The notes: generated by a model from the sequence alone, not told the origin. A stretch of DNA of 53,850 bases from Deltaproteobacteria bacterium (GCA_021737785.1 JAIPDI010000037.1:1-53850), one strand, 5' to 3'; shown: positions 12,235-21,834, numbered from the stretch's first letter. Numbers and translations: made by a program.

Positions 12235-14280
12235 ATGGCGACAGAAGAAGTCAAGAGTAAGGTTGTTTCAGCAAAGAAAAAGGCTGAGCCGCCCAGGCCG
12301 GAAGATCTGGCCCTGGATGTGGCGAGCCAGGAGATGATCGTGAGGTCGAGGGAGATGGAGATCGAGACCATCTTCGATCGGGCTCAGAGCATGAAGCCCT
12401 GTAATATCGGGGCCCAGGGAACGTGCTGTAAGAACTGCGCCCAGGGGCCTTGCAGGCTTCCCCTGCCCAAGGGGGGCATAGAGGGGAAGGATACCCGCAA
12501 GGGTCTGTGCGGGGCCACGCCCGAGACTATCGCTGCCAGGAATTTCGCCCGGATGGTTGCCGGCGGCGCCGCGGCCCATTCAGACCATGGCAGGGGGGTT
12601 GCAGAGACCTTTCTGGCGGCCGCTCGAAAGGAAACCGACGATTATCACATTAAAGATACCAAGAAGCTCCTTGAGATCGCCCCTGATTTCGGCGTAGAGA
12701 TCACCGTAGAGGGGGAGAACGGCGAAATCCTGGACCGGGATATTGACGAGATCGCCGTGGAAGTGGGTGAAGTCGCCCTGGGCCAGTGGGGACAGCAGAC
12801 CGGCGAGGTCTGCACCATCAAGCGGGCCCCGGAAAAACGGTATGAACTCTGGAAAAAGCTGGGCGTCACCCCGAGAGGCATCGACCGGGAGATCGTGGAG
12901 ATCATGCACCGGACCCATATCGGCGTGGACCAGCATTATGAGAATCTGGTGGAACAGTGCAGCCGGGCAGCCATCGCCGACGGCTGGGGCGGCTCCATGA
13001 TCGCCACCGACCTTCAGGACGTCCTCTTCGGCTGCCCCTATCCCCTGAAGAGTCAGGCCAATCTGGGGGTGATGAAAAAAGATCATGTCAACATCGTCAT
13101 CCACGGCCACGAGCCCCTCTTGAGCGAGATGATCGTACAGGCCTCCGAGCTCCCCGAGATGTTGGAACTGGCCAAGAGCAAAGGGGCCAAAGGGATCCAG
13201 TTGAGCGGCATCTGCTGCACGGCCAATGAGCTTTTGATGAGACACGGGATCCCACTCTGCGGTGATTTCCTGCAGCAGGAGCTGGCCATTATCACCGGCG
13301 CGGTAGACGCCATGGTGGTGGATGTACAGTGCATCATGGAGAATGTCGCCAGTGTGGCCCAGTGTTTCCACACAAAGGTGATTACCACCAACCCGCGTGC
13401 CAGGATCGCATCAGGCGAAACCATTCATATAGAATTTGATGAACACACCGCCTTTGAAGATGCCAAGAAGATCGTCAGGGCAGGCATCGAAAACTTCCCC
13501 AACAGGGAAAAGGAGGTCATGATTCCGAATGACAGGCATGACCTGGTCGCCGGATTCAGCTACGAGGCGATCAACTACCATCTGGGCGGGACCTTCCGGG
13601 GATCCTATACGCCCTTAAATGACAACATCATCAACGGCCGCATACGGGGTATCGGCGGAGTGGTTGGGTGAAACAACGCTCGAACCTCGCTGGATGCGGG
13701 GCATATCGCCGTTGTAAAAGAATTGATCAAGCATGATGTGATTGTACTTACCACCGGGTGTAACGCCATTGCCTGCGCCAAGGCCGGACTCCTGACGCCC
13801 GAATCGGCGGCTGTTTACTGCGGTCCCGGGCTGGCCGAGGTCTGTGAGACGGTCGGCATTCCGCCTGTACTGCACATGGGTTCATGCGTGGATAACAGCC
13901 GGATCCTCATGGCGGCGACCGAAGTGGTCAAGGCCGGGGGCCTGGGCGAGGATATCAGCGACCTTCCGGCCGCCGGATCCGCGCCCGAATGGATGAGTGA
14001 AAAGGCCATCAGCATCGGCCATTATTTTGTGACCGCAGGCGTGTATACCGTTTTCGGCGTGACCATGCCCGTGAGCGGCTCGCCGGTCTTCGAAGACTAC
14101 CTGTATAACAAACTGGAGGGCCTCTATGGCGGCATGTGGGATCTGGAGGTGGATCCGATCAAGCACGCCCACAAGATGATCGCCCATATTGACAAGAAGC
14201 GGAAGGCCCTCGGCATCGACAAGGCGCGTGAGAGGGTCCTCATGGATATGGCTGACCGGCAGAAGCTGGAGGCGGCGTAA
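12235..14280 (+). CDS. acsA: CO dehydrogenase catalytic subunit (AcsA/CooS) with selenocysteine at a C-cluster ligand position
   Basis: Interconverts CO and CO2 at a nickel-iron-sulfur C-cluster and feeds CO to acetyl-CoA synthase. Read through the TGA at 13669-13671 the product is 681 residues, normal for the family; both halves are in one frame. D- and B-cluster cysteines are Cys56, 64, 65, 68, 73 and 92. C-cluster ligands can be placed by spacing against Carboxydothermus CODH-II: His290 (HGHEP), Cys328 (GICCTANE), Cys366 (DVQC), residue 479, Cys509 (TTGC) and Cys551 (HMGSC). Residue 479 is the UGA, in GVVG-U-NNA, exactly 113 residues after Cys366 and 30 before Cys509, as expected for Cys446. 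A hairpin suited to a bacterial SECIS begins 13 nt after the UGA. A strong AGGAGG RBS precedes the ATG. A sequencing error (TGC to TGA) is the main alternative. Confidence 0.9.
13685..13701 (+). promoter_or_regulatory. Putative SECIS hairpin in acsA
   Basis: A six-base-pair stem CCTCGC/GCGGGG (one G-U pair) with a UGGAU apical loop begins 13 nt after the UGA at 13669. Position, size and a GG in the loop fit bacterial SECIS elements recognised by SelB. Confidence 0.6.
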
Positions 14281-14317
14281 ACCGAAAAACACCTCTTAAG
14301 AAGGGAGGACATACACC

Positions 14318-16534
14318 ATGTCAAAATTAGTAGCGTTTGCGGCCATTCAAGGCGCTTACAATATTGTCTCAAAGGCGGAAGGGACCTACAAGCGGGCCCT
14401 GGAAACCTACGGCGGAAGCCAGAAGCTGGAGTTTCCCAATACCGCCTATTTTTTACCCATTATATATTCTCTGACCGGGATCAAGGTGACGGATCTGGAT
14501 TCGGCGAAAAAACCCCTGGAATTTGCACGGAGCCTGTTGCCGCCCCATGTGAAAAAGGACTGCCACCTTCCCTACCTGGGACCCCTCCTGGATGCAGGGA
14601 TGGGGGCGATTTTTGCCGAGGAGATCTCAGAGGCCATCCGGTATGTGGAAGACCCGGATTTTTATCAACCCGAGGTGGAAGACCCGGATGTGGACAACGG
14701 CAAGATCTGGCTGGGTGCGGCCGATGACGCCATCATGAGAAAACGGGGCGTGGAGTTCGTGGACGGCACGGCCCCGGGGTTTGCCGCCATCGTGGGCGCG
14801 GCCCCCGATTCGGCCACCGCCAAGAAGATGGCCGAGGAGTATCAGCTCAAGACCATCTATGTTTTTATGGCCGCCAATCAGAACAACACCACCTTCACGG
14901 AGCAGCTCCTGGAGCAGAAGGTCCAGATCGGCTGGAACACCCGTCTGGTCCCCTTTGGGCCGGATATCTCCGCTGCGGTGTTCGCCCTCGGTTTTGCCAA
15001 CCGGGCGGGCATGTCCTTCGGCGGCATCCAGCCGGGAGACTATAAGAAGATGCTGGCCTATCAGAAAAACCGCATCTTTGCGTTCGTCAACGCTCTGGGC
15101 GACGTCAATGCCGAGTGGGCGGCCAATGCGGCCGGATGCGTGAACTGGGGATTTCCCACCATCGCGGATACGGATATTCCGGAGATCCTGCCTACAGGCG
15201 TCTGCACCTATGAACACGTGGTGGCCAACGTGGGTCACGATGAAATGCCCCAGAGATCCATCGAGATTCGCGGGCTCAAGGTGAGCATCACGCAGATCGA
15301 CATCCCCTTGGCCTACGGCCCGGCCTTCGAAGGCGAGCGGGTCCGAAAAGACGACCTCTATATGGAGATGGGCGGCGGCAAGACCCAGTGCACCGAGTTG
15401 TGCAAGATGGCGGATATGAACGCCATAGAAGACGGTAAGACAGAGGTCATCGGTCCTGACGTCAAGGACGTGAAAAAGGGAGACAGGCTCCCACTGGGGA
15501 TTTTCGTTCAGGTGGCCGGCCGGGAGATGCAGGCCGACTTCGAGCCGATCCTGGAACGGCAGATCCACCACCTCATCAACTATGCCCAGGGCATTATGCA
15601 CATCGGGCAGCGGGATATCTCCTGGATCCGGGTAGGTGAGCCGGCCATCGAGAAGGGATTTACCCTCAAGGATATCGGGACCATCCTTCACGCCAAGTTT
15701 CATCAGGACTTCGGGAGCATCCTGGATAAGGTCCAGGTGACCCTGTATACGAAGAAGGAAGACGTGGATAAGCTCACGAAGACCGCCAGGGCCGAATACA
15801 AGGCCAGGGATGAGCGGGTGGAGAGCATGACGGACGAGAGTGTGGAGACCTTTTATTCCTGCACCCTCTGCCAGTCCTTTGCCCCGAGCCATGTCTGCAT
15901 GGTGAGCCCGGAGCGGACCGGACTGTGCGGCGCCTACAACTGGATGGACTGCAAGGCCTCCTTTGAGATCAATCCCACAGGTCCCAACCAGCCCGTGAAA
16001 AAGGGCGAGGTCTTGGACCCGGTATTGGGGCAGTTCAAAGGGGTGAACGACTTCGTGTTCAAGGCCTCTCGGCAGACGGTCGACCACTACAACTTTTACA
16101 GCATTGTCCATGACCCCATGACCACCTGCGGCTGCTGTGAGTGCATTGCCGCGGTGCTTCCGGGGTGCAACGGGGTCATGACGGTTCACCGGGACTACAC
16201 CGGCGAGACCCCGTGCGGAATGAAATTTACCACCCTGGCCGGGGTCATGGGGGGGGGACAGTCCTCGCCCGGCTTCGTGGGTCATGGTAAATTCAATATC
16301 ACCCAGCGCAAGTTCATCGCAGGGGACGGCGGGCTCCTTCGCATGGTCTGGATGCCCAAATCGCTCAAAGAGGAGATCAAGGAGCGGCTCATGAAGCGGG
16401 GAGAAGAGCTTGGGGTCCCCGATTTATATGACAGAATCGCGGATGAGACCGTGGGCATTGACGAGGAATCGGTCATGGCCTTTCTCAAGGAAAAGGACCA
16501 TCCGGCCTTGAAGATGGACCCGATCGTAGGGTAA
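14318..16534 (+). CDS. acsB: Acetyl-CoA synthase catalytic subunit (AcsB, A-cluster)
   Basis: Condenses CO, a corrinoid-bound methyl group and CoA into acetyl-CoA. The 738-residue length is close to Moorella AcsB, including the N-terminal domain that contacts CODH and that archaeal CdhC lacks. The A-cluster cysteines sit where expected: a C-x2-C pair at 515 and 518, then HVC and GLC, for the Fe4S4 part, and the Cys604-Gly605-Cys606 motif that binds the distal nickel; these are offset by 9 from Moorella Cys506 and Cys595. A GGGAGG RBS precedes the ATG, 38 nt after acsA. The C-terminal GVMGGGQSSPGFVGHG block is also family-typical. No truncation is seen. Confidence 0.97.
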   Translation: MSKLVAFAAIQGAYNIVSKAEGTYKRALETYGGSQKLEFPNTAYFLPIIYSLTGIKVTDLDSAKKPLEFARSLLPPHVKKDCHLPYLGPLLDAGMGAIFAEEISEAIRYVEDPDFYQPEVEDPDVDNGKIWLGAADDAIMRKRGVEFVDGTAPGFAAIVGAAPDSATAKKMAEEYQLKTIYVFMAANQNNTTFTEQLLEQKVQIGWNTRLVPFGPDISAAVFALGFANRAGMSFGGIQPGDYKKMLAYQKNRIFAFVNALGDVNAEWAANAAGCVNWGFPTIADTDIPEILPTGVCTYEHVVANVGHDEMPQRSIEIRGLKVSITQIDIPLAYGPAFEGERVRKDDLYMEMGGGKTQCTELCKMADMNAIEDGKTEVIGPDVKDVKKGDRLPLGIFVQVAGREMQADFEPILERQIHHLINYAQGIMHIGQRDISWIRVGEPAIEKGFTLKDIGTILHAKFHQDFGSILDKVQVTLYTKKEDVDKLTKTARAEYKARDERVESMTDESVETFYSCTLCQSFAPSHVCMVSPERTGLCGAYNWMDCKASFEINPTGPNQPVKKGEVLDPVLGQFKGVNDFVFKASRQTVDHYNFYSIVHDPMTTCGCCECIAAVLPGCNGVMTVHRDYTGETPCGMKFTTLAGVMGGGQSSPGFVGHGKFNITQRKFIAGDGGLLRMVWMPKSLKEEIKERLMKRGEELGVPDLYDRIADETVGIDEESVMAFLKEKDHPALKMDPIVG

Positions 16535-16643
16535 GGGATAAGCGCCAATTCATTTTCCGGACGCGGGTAGACGCAGACCCTGCAGATTAAGTCATCTGTG
16601 GGTGTCTGCGGCCTCCTGCGTCCCCATAGATGAGGAGTACATT

Positions 16644-17990
16644 ATGGGATTAACTGGAATTCAGATATTTAAGCTGTTGCCTAAAACGAACTGCGGGGAG
16701 TGCGGCGTACCCACATGCCTCGCCTTTGCCATGAATCTGGCCGCGGGCAAGGCGGAACTGGACAGCTGCCCGTATGTGTCGGATGAGGCCCGGGCCCAGT
16801 TGGCAGAGGCCTCTGCCCCGCCGATCCGGCCGGTTGCCATCGGGGCCGGCACAAGGGCGTTCAAGACGGGCGGCGAGACCGTCATGTTCAGGCATGAAAA
16901 AACCTTTTACAATCCGACCGGACTCGGGGCCATGGTCGCCTCGGATATGGACCCGGCCGCCCTGGATACCAAACTGAAGGAGTGGAACGCCCTTCAGTTT
17001 GAGAGGGTGGGCCTCAATCTGAGGCCCGAGCTGGTAGCCCTGAAGGATGCGGGCGATGCGGCGGCGTTTGCGGCTGCTGCCAAGAAGATCGCCACGGAGA
17101 GCGAATTCAATTTGGTGCTCATGACAGAGAACGTTGACGCCATGAAGGCTGCGGTGGAGGCCTGCGCATTCAAAAAGCCGCTTCTGTACGCAGCGACCGC
17201 GGCCAATGCCGAAGACATGGGGAACCTGGCAAAAGAAAAGGGACTCCCCCTGGCCGTTAAGGCGGACAATATGGATGATTTGATCGCCCTCAGCGATAAG
17301 CTGACGGGGATGGGGCTGAAGGATCTGGTGCTCGATTCAGGGGCCAGGGAGATCAAACCGCTCCTGCAGGATCAGGTGTCCATCCGAAGGGCCGCACTCA
17401 AGGCCGGCAACAAGTCCCTCGGGTTTCCCACCATCACCTTCCCCTGTGAAATGGCGAGCAACCTGGACATGGAGACCCTCATTGCGTCCATGCTGATCGC
17501 CAAATACGGAGGGATCGCCATCCTCTCGGATTTCAAGGGTGGAAGTCTCTTTTCCCTCCTCCTGGAGCGGTTGAATATCTACACAGACCCGCAACGTCCC
17601 ATGACCGTTACAGAGGGGATCTACGAGATCGGTTCGCCGGACGAGAATTCTCCGGTCCTGGTGACCACCAACTTCTCTCTGACCTACTTTATCGTCAGCG
17701 GTGAAATAGAAGGGAGCCGGGTGCCGAGCTGGCTGCTGATCCTGGATACGGAAGGCCTATCGGTCATGACCGCATGGGCCGCAGGAAAATTCTCCGGAGA
17801 CGTGGTGGGCATGTTTGTGAAGAAGTGCGGCATCGCCGACAAGGTGAAGCACCGGAAGATCATCATCCCCGGCTACGCCGCCTCCATCAGCGGCGAGATG
17901 GAAGAGGAACTGCCTGACTGGGAAATTCTAATCGGGCCCAGGGACGCCTCTCTGATACCCAAATACCTCAAGGACATGGCAGCAAAGTAG
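16644..17990 (+). CDS. acsC: Corrinoid iron-sulfur protein large subunit (AcsC/CdhE)
   Basis: The large subunit of the corrinoid iron-sulfur protein; binds the corrinoid that shuttles methyl groups from AcsE to AcsB and an Fe4S4 cluster that reactivates it. The cluster motif is at the very N-terminus: Cys17-x2-Cys20-x4-Cys25-x16-Cys42, the pattern known for this family. A TIM-barrel middle and a corrinoid-binding C-terminal domain (VTTNFSLTYF, PSWLLILDTEGLSVMTAWAAGKF) follow. I place the start at the ATG at 16644 (MGLTGIQIFK) since GAGGAG lies 6 nt upstream; an upstream in-frame start at 16602 would add 14 unrelated residues. It gives 448 residues, normal for the family. Confidence 0.95.
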   Translation: MGLTGIQIFKLLPKTNCGECGVPTCLAFAMNLAAGKAELDSCPYVSDEARAQLAEASAPPIRPVAIGAGTRAFKTGGETVMFRHEKTFYNPTGLGAMVASDMDPAALDTKLKEWNALQFERVGLNLRPELVALKDAGDAAAFAAAAKKIATESEFNLVLMTENVDAMKAAVEACAFKKPLLYAATAANAEDMGNLAKEKGLPLAVKADNMDDLIALSDKLTGMGLKDLVLDSGAREIKPLLQDQVSIRRAALKAGNKSLGFPTITFPCEMASNLDMETLIASMLIAKYGGIAILSDFKGGSLFSLLLERLNIYTDPQRPMTVTEGIYEIGSPDENSPVLVTTNFSLTYFIVSGEIEGSRVPSWLLILDTEGLSVMTAWAAGKFSGDVVGMFVKKCGIADKVKHRKIIIPGYAASISGEMEEELPDWEILIGPRDASLIPKYLKDMAAK

Positions 17991-18103
17991 AATGAAAACC
18001 AGGAGTTGGAACTTGCCGTGCCGGGGCCAGCAAGCCCGGCCGGCCCAATAGACAACATGAGACCTTGATCTCGGAACAAACCAGAAGAAGGGGGAGTGTG
18101 CCC

Positions 18104-18988
18104 ATGTTATTGATTGGTGAAAATTTAAATGTCATCAGCACGGTGATCGGCAAGGCCTTTAAGGAAAAAAATCCGGGCCCCATTGCCGAAGAGGCCAAGC
18201 GCCAGAAGGAAAAGGGGATGGACTGGATCGACATCAACCTGGGCCCCGCCAGAAAGGGCGGACCCGAGTTGATGGAGTTCGTGGTCAAGACGGTGCAGGA
18301 AGCCATCGGGGATTCGCCCCCTCTCTGCCTCGATACCTCCAACGTCGAGGCCATGGAAGCGGGACTTTCGGTGCACCAGGGGAAGGCCATTATTAACTCC
18401 ATCATGTGCCGGCCTGAACGATATGAAAAGATGATCCCTTTAGCAGTCAAGTACAAGGCCAACATGATCGCCCTCATGTGGGGACCGGAAGGCCTCCCCA
18501 GGGACGAAAACGAGCGGGGCGCCCTGGCTGCCGAGCTGATATACGCCGCCAATGAGGCCGGCGTGCCCAATGAAGACATCTTTGTGGACGGGATTGTGAC
18601 CCCGGTGAATATCCAGCAGCCGCAGGCACTCAGCCTGCTCGCCTTTCAAGAGATGCTTCCGGATATGTTCCCCGGCGTCAAGTCCACCTGCGGACTCTCC
18701 AATATCTCCAACGGACCGCCGGATCATCTCAGGCCGATCCTCAATCAGACCTATATGGTCATGCTGGAGAGGAAGGGGATGTATTCCTGTATCGCCGATG
18801 CCTACGATGATCAGCTGGTGGCCATTGCCCGGGGAAAGCGACCCGACGTGGTGGAGATTATTCACAAGGTCATGGACGGCGAAGCCATCGATATGGGTGC
18901 CCTTACAAAGGAGTTGCAGGGCTATGTCAAGACGGCCAAGGTGATCTTAGGCGAGTCGCTATATTCGGACTCATGGCTTGAGCTGTAA
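18104..18988 (+). CDS. acsE: Methyltetrahydrofolate:corrinoid/iron-sulfur protein methyltransferase (AcsE)
   Basis: Transfers the methyl group from methyl-tetrahydrofolate to the cobalt of the corrinoid iron-sulfur protein, linking the methyl branch to acetyl-CoA synthesis. The 294-residue product is a pterin-binding TIM barrel: LLIGENLNVIS at the N-terminus, WIDINLGPARKGG in the pterin site region, LCLDTSN and STCGLSNISNGPP later, all as in AcsE/MetH-like methyltransferases. The ATG at 18104 follows a GGGGAG; the frame is open further upstream but without family similarity. It is the last acs gene before the strong terminator at 19011. Confidence 0.95.
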   Translation: MLLIGENLNVISTVIGKAFKEKNPGPIAEEAKRQKEKGMDWIDINLGPARKGGPELMEFVVKTVQEAIGDSPPLCLDTSNVEAMEAGLSVHQGKAIINSIMCRPERYEKMIPLAVKYKANMIALMWGPEGLPRDENERGALAAELIYAANEAGVPNEDIFVDGIVTPVNIQQPQALSLLAFQEMLPDMFPGVKSTCGLSNISNGPPDHLRPILNQTYMVMLERKGMYSCIADAYDDQLVAIARGKRPDVVEIIHKVMDGEAIDMGALTKELQGYVKTAKVILGESLYSDSWLEL

Positions 18989-19010
18989 CAGAGACCTTAT
19001 TGAACCTAAA

Positions 19011-19060
19011 AGAGGCCTTCCCAGCATACCAGGGATGGGGTGCGGGGAGGCCTCTTTTTT
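19011..19060 (+). terminator. Strong intrinsic terminator after acsE
   Basis: A near-perfect 12-bp stem (AGAGGCCTTCCC with GGGGAGGCCTCT) is followed by six T. It lies 22 bp after the acsE stop and closes the acs operon. The following Mrp-type gene starts 34 bp beyond it, so that gene relies on read-through or its own promoter. Confidence 0.88.
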
Positions 19061-19093
19061 ATACTGAAGCGAGGAAATGAAAGGATTCGGGAC

Positions 19094-19936
19094 ATGGAAA
19101 ATGCTGCATGCAACACCCCCGGCGATTTTGAGCGTGCCCAGCAGGACAAGATGATTGAGGCCAATCTTGGACGCATCGGCCGGAAGATATTGGTGATGAG
19201 CGGAAAGGGCGGGGTGGGGAAAAGTACGGTGGCCGCCTATCTTGCCCTCCTCTTGAGCCAAAACGGCAGCCGGGTCGGGCTCCTGGATGTGGACCTGCAC
19301 GGCCCCACCATTGCGAGGCTCATGAACGTTCAGGGCGGTTTTGATATGAGCGAAGAAGGGGTGGTCAGGCCCTACCGCTTCTCCGACACCCTCCGCATCG
19401 TCACCCTGGAGATGATGCTTGGAGACAAGGATACGGCGGTGATCTGGCGGGGACCGATGAAGATCAGCGCCATCCGGCAGTTCATCTCTGATATTGAATG
19501 GGGAGACCTCGATTATCTGCTGGTGGATTCGCCGCCGGGCACCGGAGATGAGCCGTTGACCGTGGCACAGACGATCCCTGATGCAGAGGCGGTTATTGTG
19601 ACCACCCCCCAGGAGATCAGCCTGGCGGACGTCCGGAAATCGATTAATTTCTGCCGACAGGTGGACATGAAGATCCTGGGGGTCGTGGAAAACATGAGCG
19701 GTCTGATATGCTCAGGTTGCGGTGAGACCGTGCCGATGTTCGGGACGGGCGGCGGCGAACTCATGGCCTCCCAGATGGGGGTTCCCTTTCTGGGCCGGAT
19801 CCCCATGGATGGGGGAATGGTGGTTTCAGGCGACAGAGGGGATCTCAAGACCCTCATGGCCAGATCGGATCTGGAGATAAACGCCGCCTACAAAAAGATA
19901 CTGGAAAAGTTTGGTCCGACCCAGCCAGTGAATTGA
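19094..19936 (+). CDS. Mrp/NBP35-type iron-sulfur carrier ATPase
   Basis: A P-loop ATPase of the Mrp/ApbC/NBP35 group thought to carry Fe-S clusters to target proteins. The 280-residue product has the deviant Walker A GKGGVGKST, DVDLHGPT, DYLLVDSPPGTGDE and a C-terminal CxxC at Cys206 and Cys209 (ICSGCGE), which bridges a cluster across the dimer in this family. The frame opens at 19040, inside the terminator, so I use the ATG at 19094, preceded by a modest AAAGG. It follows the acs genes immediately. Given the many Fe-S and Ni-Fe-S clusters made by its neighbours, a maturation role is a reasonable inference but is not shown by sequence. Confidence 0.88.
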   Translation: MENAACNTPGDFERAQQDKMIEANLGRIGRKILVMSGKGGVGKSTVAAYLALLLSQNGSRVGLLDVDLHGPTIARLMNVQGGFDMSEEGVVRPYRFSDTLRIVTLEMMLGDKDTAVIWRGPMKISAIRQFISDIEWGDLDYLLVDSPPGTGDEPLTVAQTIPDAEAVIVTTPQEISLADVRKSINFCRQVDMKILGVVENMSGLICSGCGETVPMFGTGGGELMASQMGVPFLGRIPMDGGMVVSGDRGDLKTLMARSDLEINAAYKKILEKFGPTQPVN

Positions 19937-20121
19937 TGAATCGGTCATCGTTTAATATCCCCTGCAGATGCGCCCATGCGGGAAACGCAGTTTGGGGCTC
20001 CGGCCAATTTTAGCTTGCAGCAGGGGGCGCTTCATGGTATTGAGGACAGCTGTAGAGCGGTCACAACATATAAATGAATTCTCCTCGCCAATGCTATTTC
20101 ATCAATAAAACGGAACAGACA

Positions 20122-21252
20122 ATGGAGCTTACTCAAAACCAGATCGATTACTGCATGGAATGCGGGGTATGCACCGGGAGCTGCCCGGTCAGCAGGGTGC
20201 TTCCTTCTTTTTCGCCCCGTCAGATGATCAAACGGGCCATGAAGGAACCGGACGGAGATCTTTCCGGGGCCCATGAGATATGGGCGTGCCTGAGCTGTGC
20301 ACGATGCAGCACAAGGTGCCCGGTCGAGATCGATTTCCCCGAATTCATCCGGTCCTTCCGGCAGAAGGCCCGGCGGACCGGGAATCTCCCTTTTGAGAGT
20401 CATCACGGTATGCTGCAATCCATTGCCGGGCTCCAGACGGGTGAAGTCCGACAGCGGCGCACGGATTGGGCCGGGGAAACGGGCGTTTTTTCAGACCAAG
20501 GAGAGTATTTCTATTTTGTGGGGTGTCTTCCCTATTTTAACGTTATCTTTAACTACCTGGATATATCACCGCTCCAGAGCGCACGGGGGGTCCTCACCAT
20601 TCTCAACAGGATGGGGATTACCCCTGTTATCAGCAATGAAGAACGGTGCTGCGGGCATGATGCCTTATGGAGCGGAAATGAGGAGACCTTCCGCAAATTG
20701 GCCGAACGCAATATGGAGGTAATCGCCTCCTCAGGGGCCAAGACCGTCCTCTTCAGTTGCCCTGAAGGATATACCACCTTTAAGACACATTATCCCAAAT
20801 ATTTTGGGGAACTCCCGTTTGAAACCCTTCATATGACCGAATTCCTGGCCCGTGAACTGCCGGGCTCCGGGCTTTCTTTCAAGCCTTCCCAAAACGGCGC
20901 GTTAACCTTTCACGATCCATGCCGGCTGGGCAGGGGGGCAGGTCTCTATGAGCAACCTCGAGAACTGTTGAAACTGATCCCGGAAAGCCGCCTGGTGGAG
21001 ATGGGCCGCAACAGAGAAAATGCACTGTGCTGCGGCACCAGTGCGTGGATGGAGTGCTCCAACTGCTCAAAGGCCATGCGCATTGAGCGGCTGGATGAGG
21101 CGTTGCAGACCGGGGCCGATACGCTGATAACCGCCTGTCCCAAGTGCCACATTCATCTCTCCTGCGCCCGGAACACGGCTGAATTGGATCTGAAGGTGAC
21201 AGATTTGTACGTCTACCTCTCAGAGGGGCTGTCGGAGAGCAATAATGGATGA
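20122..21252 (+). CDS. HdrC-HdrB fusion (HdrD-like) iron-sulfur protein
   Basis: A heterodisulfide-reductase-like protein combining the two-cluster ferredoxin domain of HdrC with the HdrB catalytic unit. The first 80 residues hold two [4Fe-4S] motifs (CMECGVCTGSCP and CLSCARCSTRCP). Two CCG domains follow, with CCGHDALW and CCGTSAWM as the cluster-binding cores that build the noncubane clusters of HdrB/HdrD. I use the ATG at 20122 (376 residues), which puts the first cysteine at the family position; the frame is open from an ATG at 20074 with no RBS. No HdrA gene is adjacent, but three are present downstream and none of those operons has its own HdrBC, so this could be a shared partner. GlpC-like or lactate-utilisation homologues are alternatives. 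Confidence 0.8.
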   Translation: MELTQNQIDYCMECGVCTGSCPVSRVLPSFSPRQMIKRAMKEPDGDLSGAHEIWACLSCARCSTRCPVEIDFPEFIRSFRQKARRTGNLPFESHHGMLQSIAGLQTGEVRQRRTDWAGETGVFSDQGEYFYFVGCLPYFNVIFNYLDISPLQSARGVLTILNRMGITPVISNEERCCGHDALWSGNEETFRKLAERNMEVIASSGAKTVLFSCPEGYTTFKTHYPKYFGELPFETLHMTEFLARELPGSGLSFKPSQNGALTFHDPCRLGRGAGLYEQPRELLKLIPESRLVEMGRNRENALCCGTSAWMECSNCSKAMRIERLDEALQTGADTLITACPKCHIHLSCARNTAELDLKVTDLYVYLSEGLSESNNG

Positions 21253-21550
21253 TCGCTCATAAAAAGTCCCTTGGACGGCACCCTGTCAAGAGCAGTTCTT
21301 ATGGTTGGATCCGTCACAATCCCCAAGAAGTGCTTCGGGTTTTTCCTTTCACCGCATCCTTGGGCTGAATTCCATATGTCAGTCAATCCCCGGCATATCC
21401 CATTGACGCAGAAAGGCCTCGGCCCCGGCTGTCCCATATCAGGGATGGGGCCCGGCCCTAACGATCTTCGACGATTTCCTCCCTTTCAGGGCTCGGCGTG
21501 ATGTCCTGGCAGCAGATACCCACTCCCTATTGTAGAAAAGCGCTACGGGG

Positions 21551-21658
21551 GTGTTGCAAATCACAACACATATGCAAGTCATTTAATTTAATATACTATT
21601 TCCCATAAACAGGGATTAGCAAAATATGTTTTGCCAAGAGATGTTGAAATATGCAGCA
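21551..21658. promoter_or_regulatory. Two inverted repeats upstream of a sigma-54 promoter (candidate activator sites)
   Basis: GTGTTG-N7-CAACAC lies at 21551-21569. A second, TGTTG-N7-CAGCA, lies at 21642-21658. Both have the same 7-nt spacer and sit about 110-215 bp upstream of the sigma-54 promoter at 21768, the usual place for enhancer-binding protein sites. The rest of 21253-21767 holds no gene I can support. Confidence 0.5.
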
Positions 21659-21767
21659 TGTCTGTTGCATAAAAAATCTTCTCTGATTCCCCCGCCAGCC
21701 CTTCACATCCTGACATTATATTAAATATCAATAGGTTATCCTCAGAACAAGGATCGGTCGCCTCAAA

Positions 21768-21783
21768 TGGCACAGGCCTTGCT
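21768..21783 (+). promoter_or_regulatory. Sigma-54 promoter upstream of the GcvH-like pair
   Basis: TGGCAC at 21768-21773, a 5-nt spacer AGGCC and TTGCT at 21779-21783 match the -24/-12 consensus exactly. Transcription would begin near 21795, about 40 nt before the ATG at 21835. Confidence 0.8.
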
Positions 21784-21834
21784 CTATAATTAGGGCAACA
21801 CCACACCCAACGAATAAAAGAAAAGGAGAAAAAA

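Noticed and set aside
13669-13671. UGA as a true stop splitting CODH into two genes
   Set aside because: Both halves are in one frame, no RBS or start is placed between them, essential C-cluster ligands lie on both sides, and the codon falls on a conserved ligand position with a hairpin after it.
14627-16285. 552-codon minus-strand frame opposite acsB
   Set aside because: Antisense shadow of AcsB with Gly/His-rich composition and no RBS or motif.
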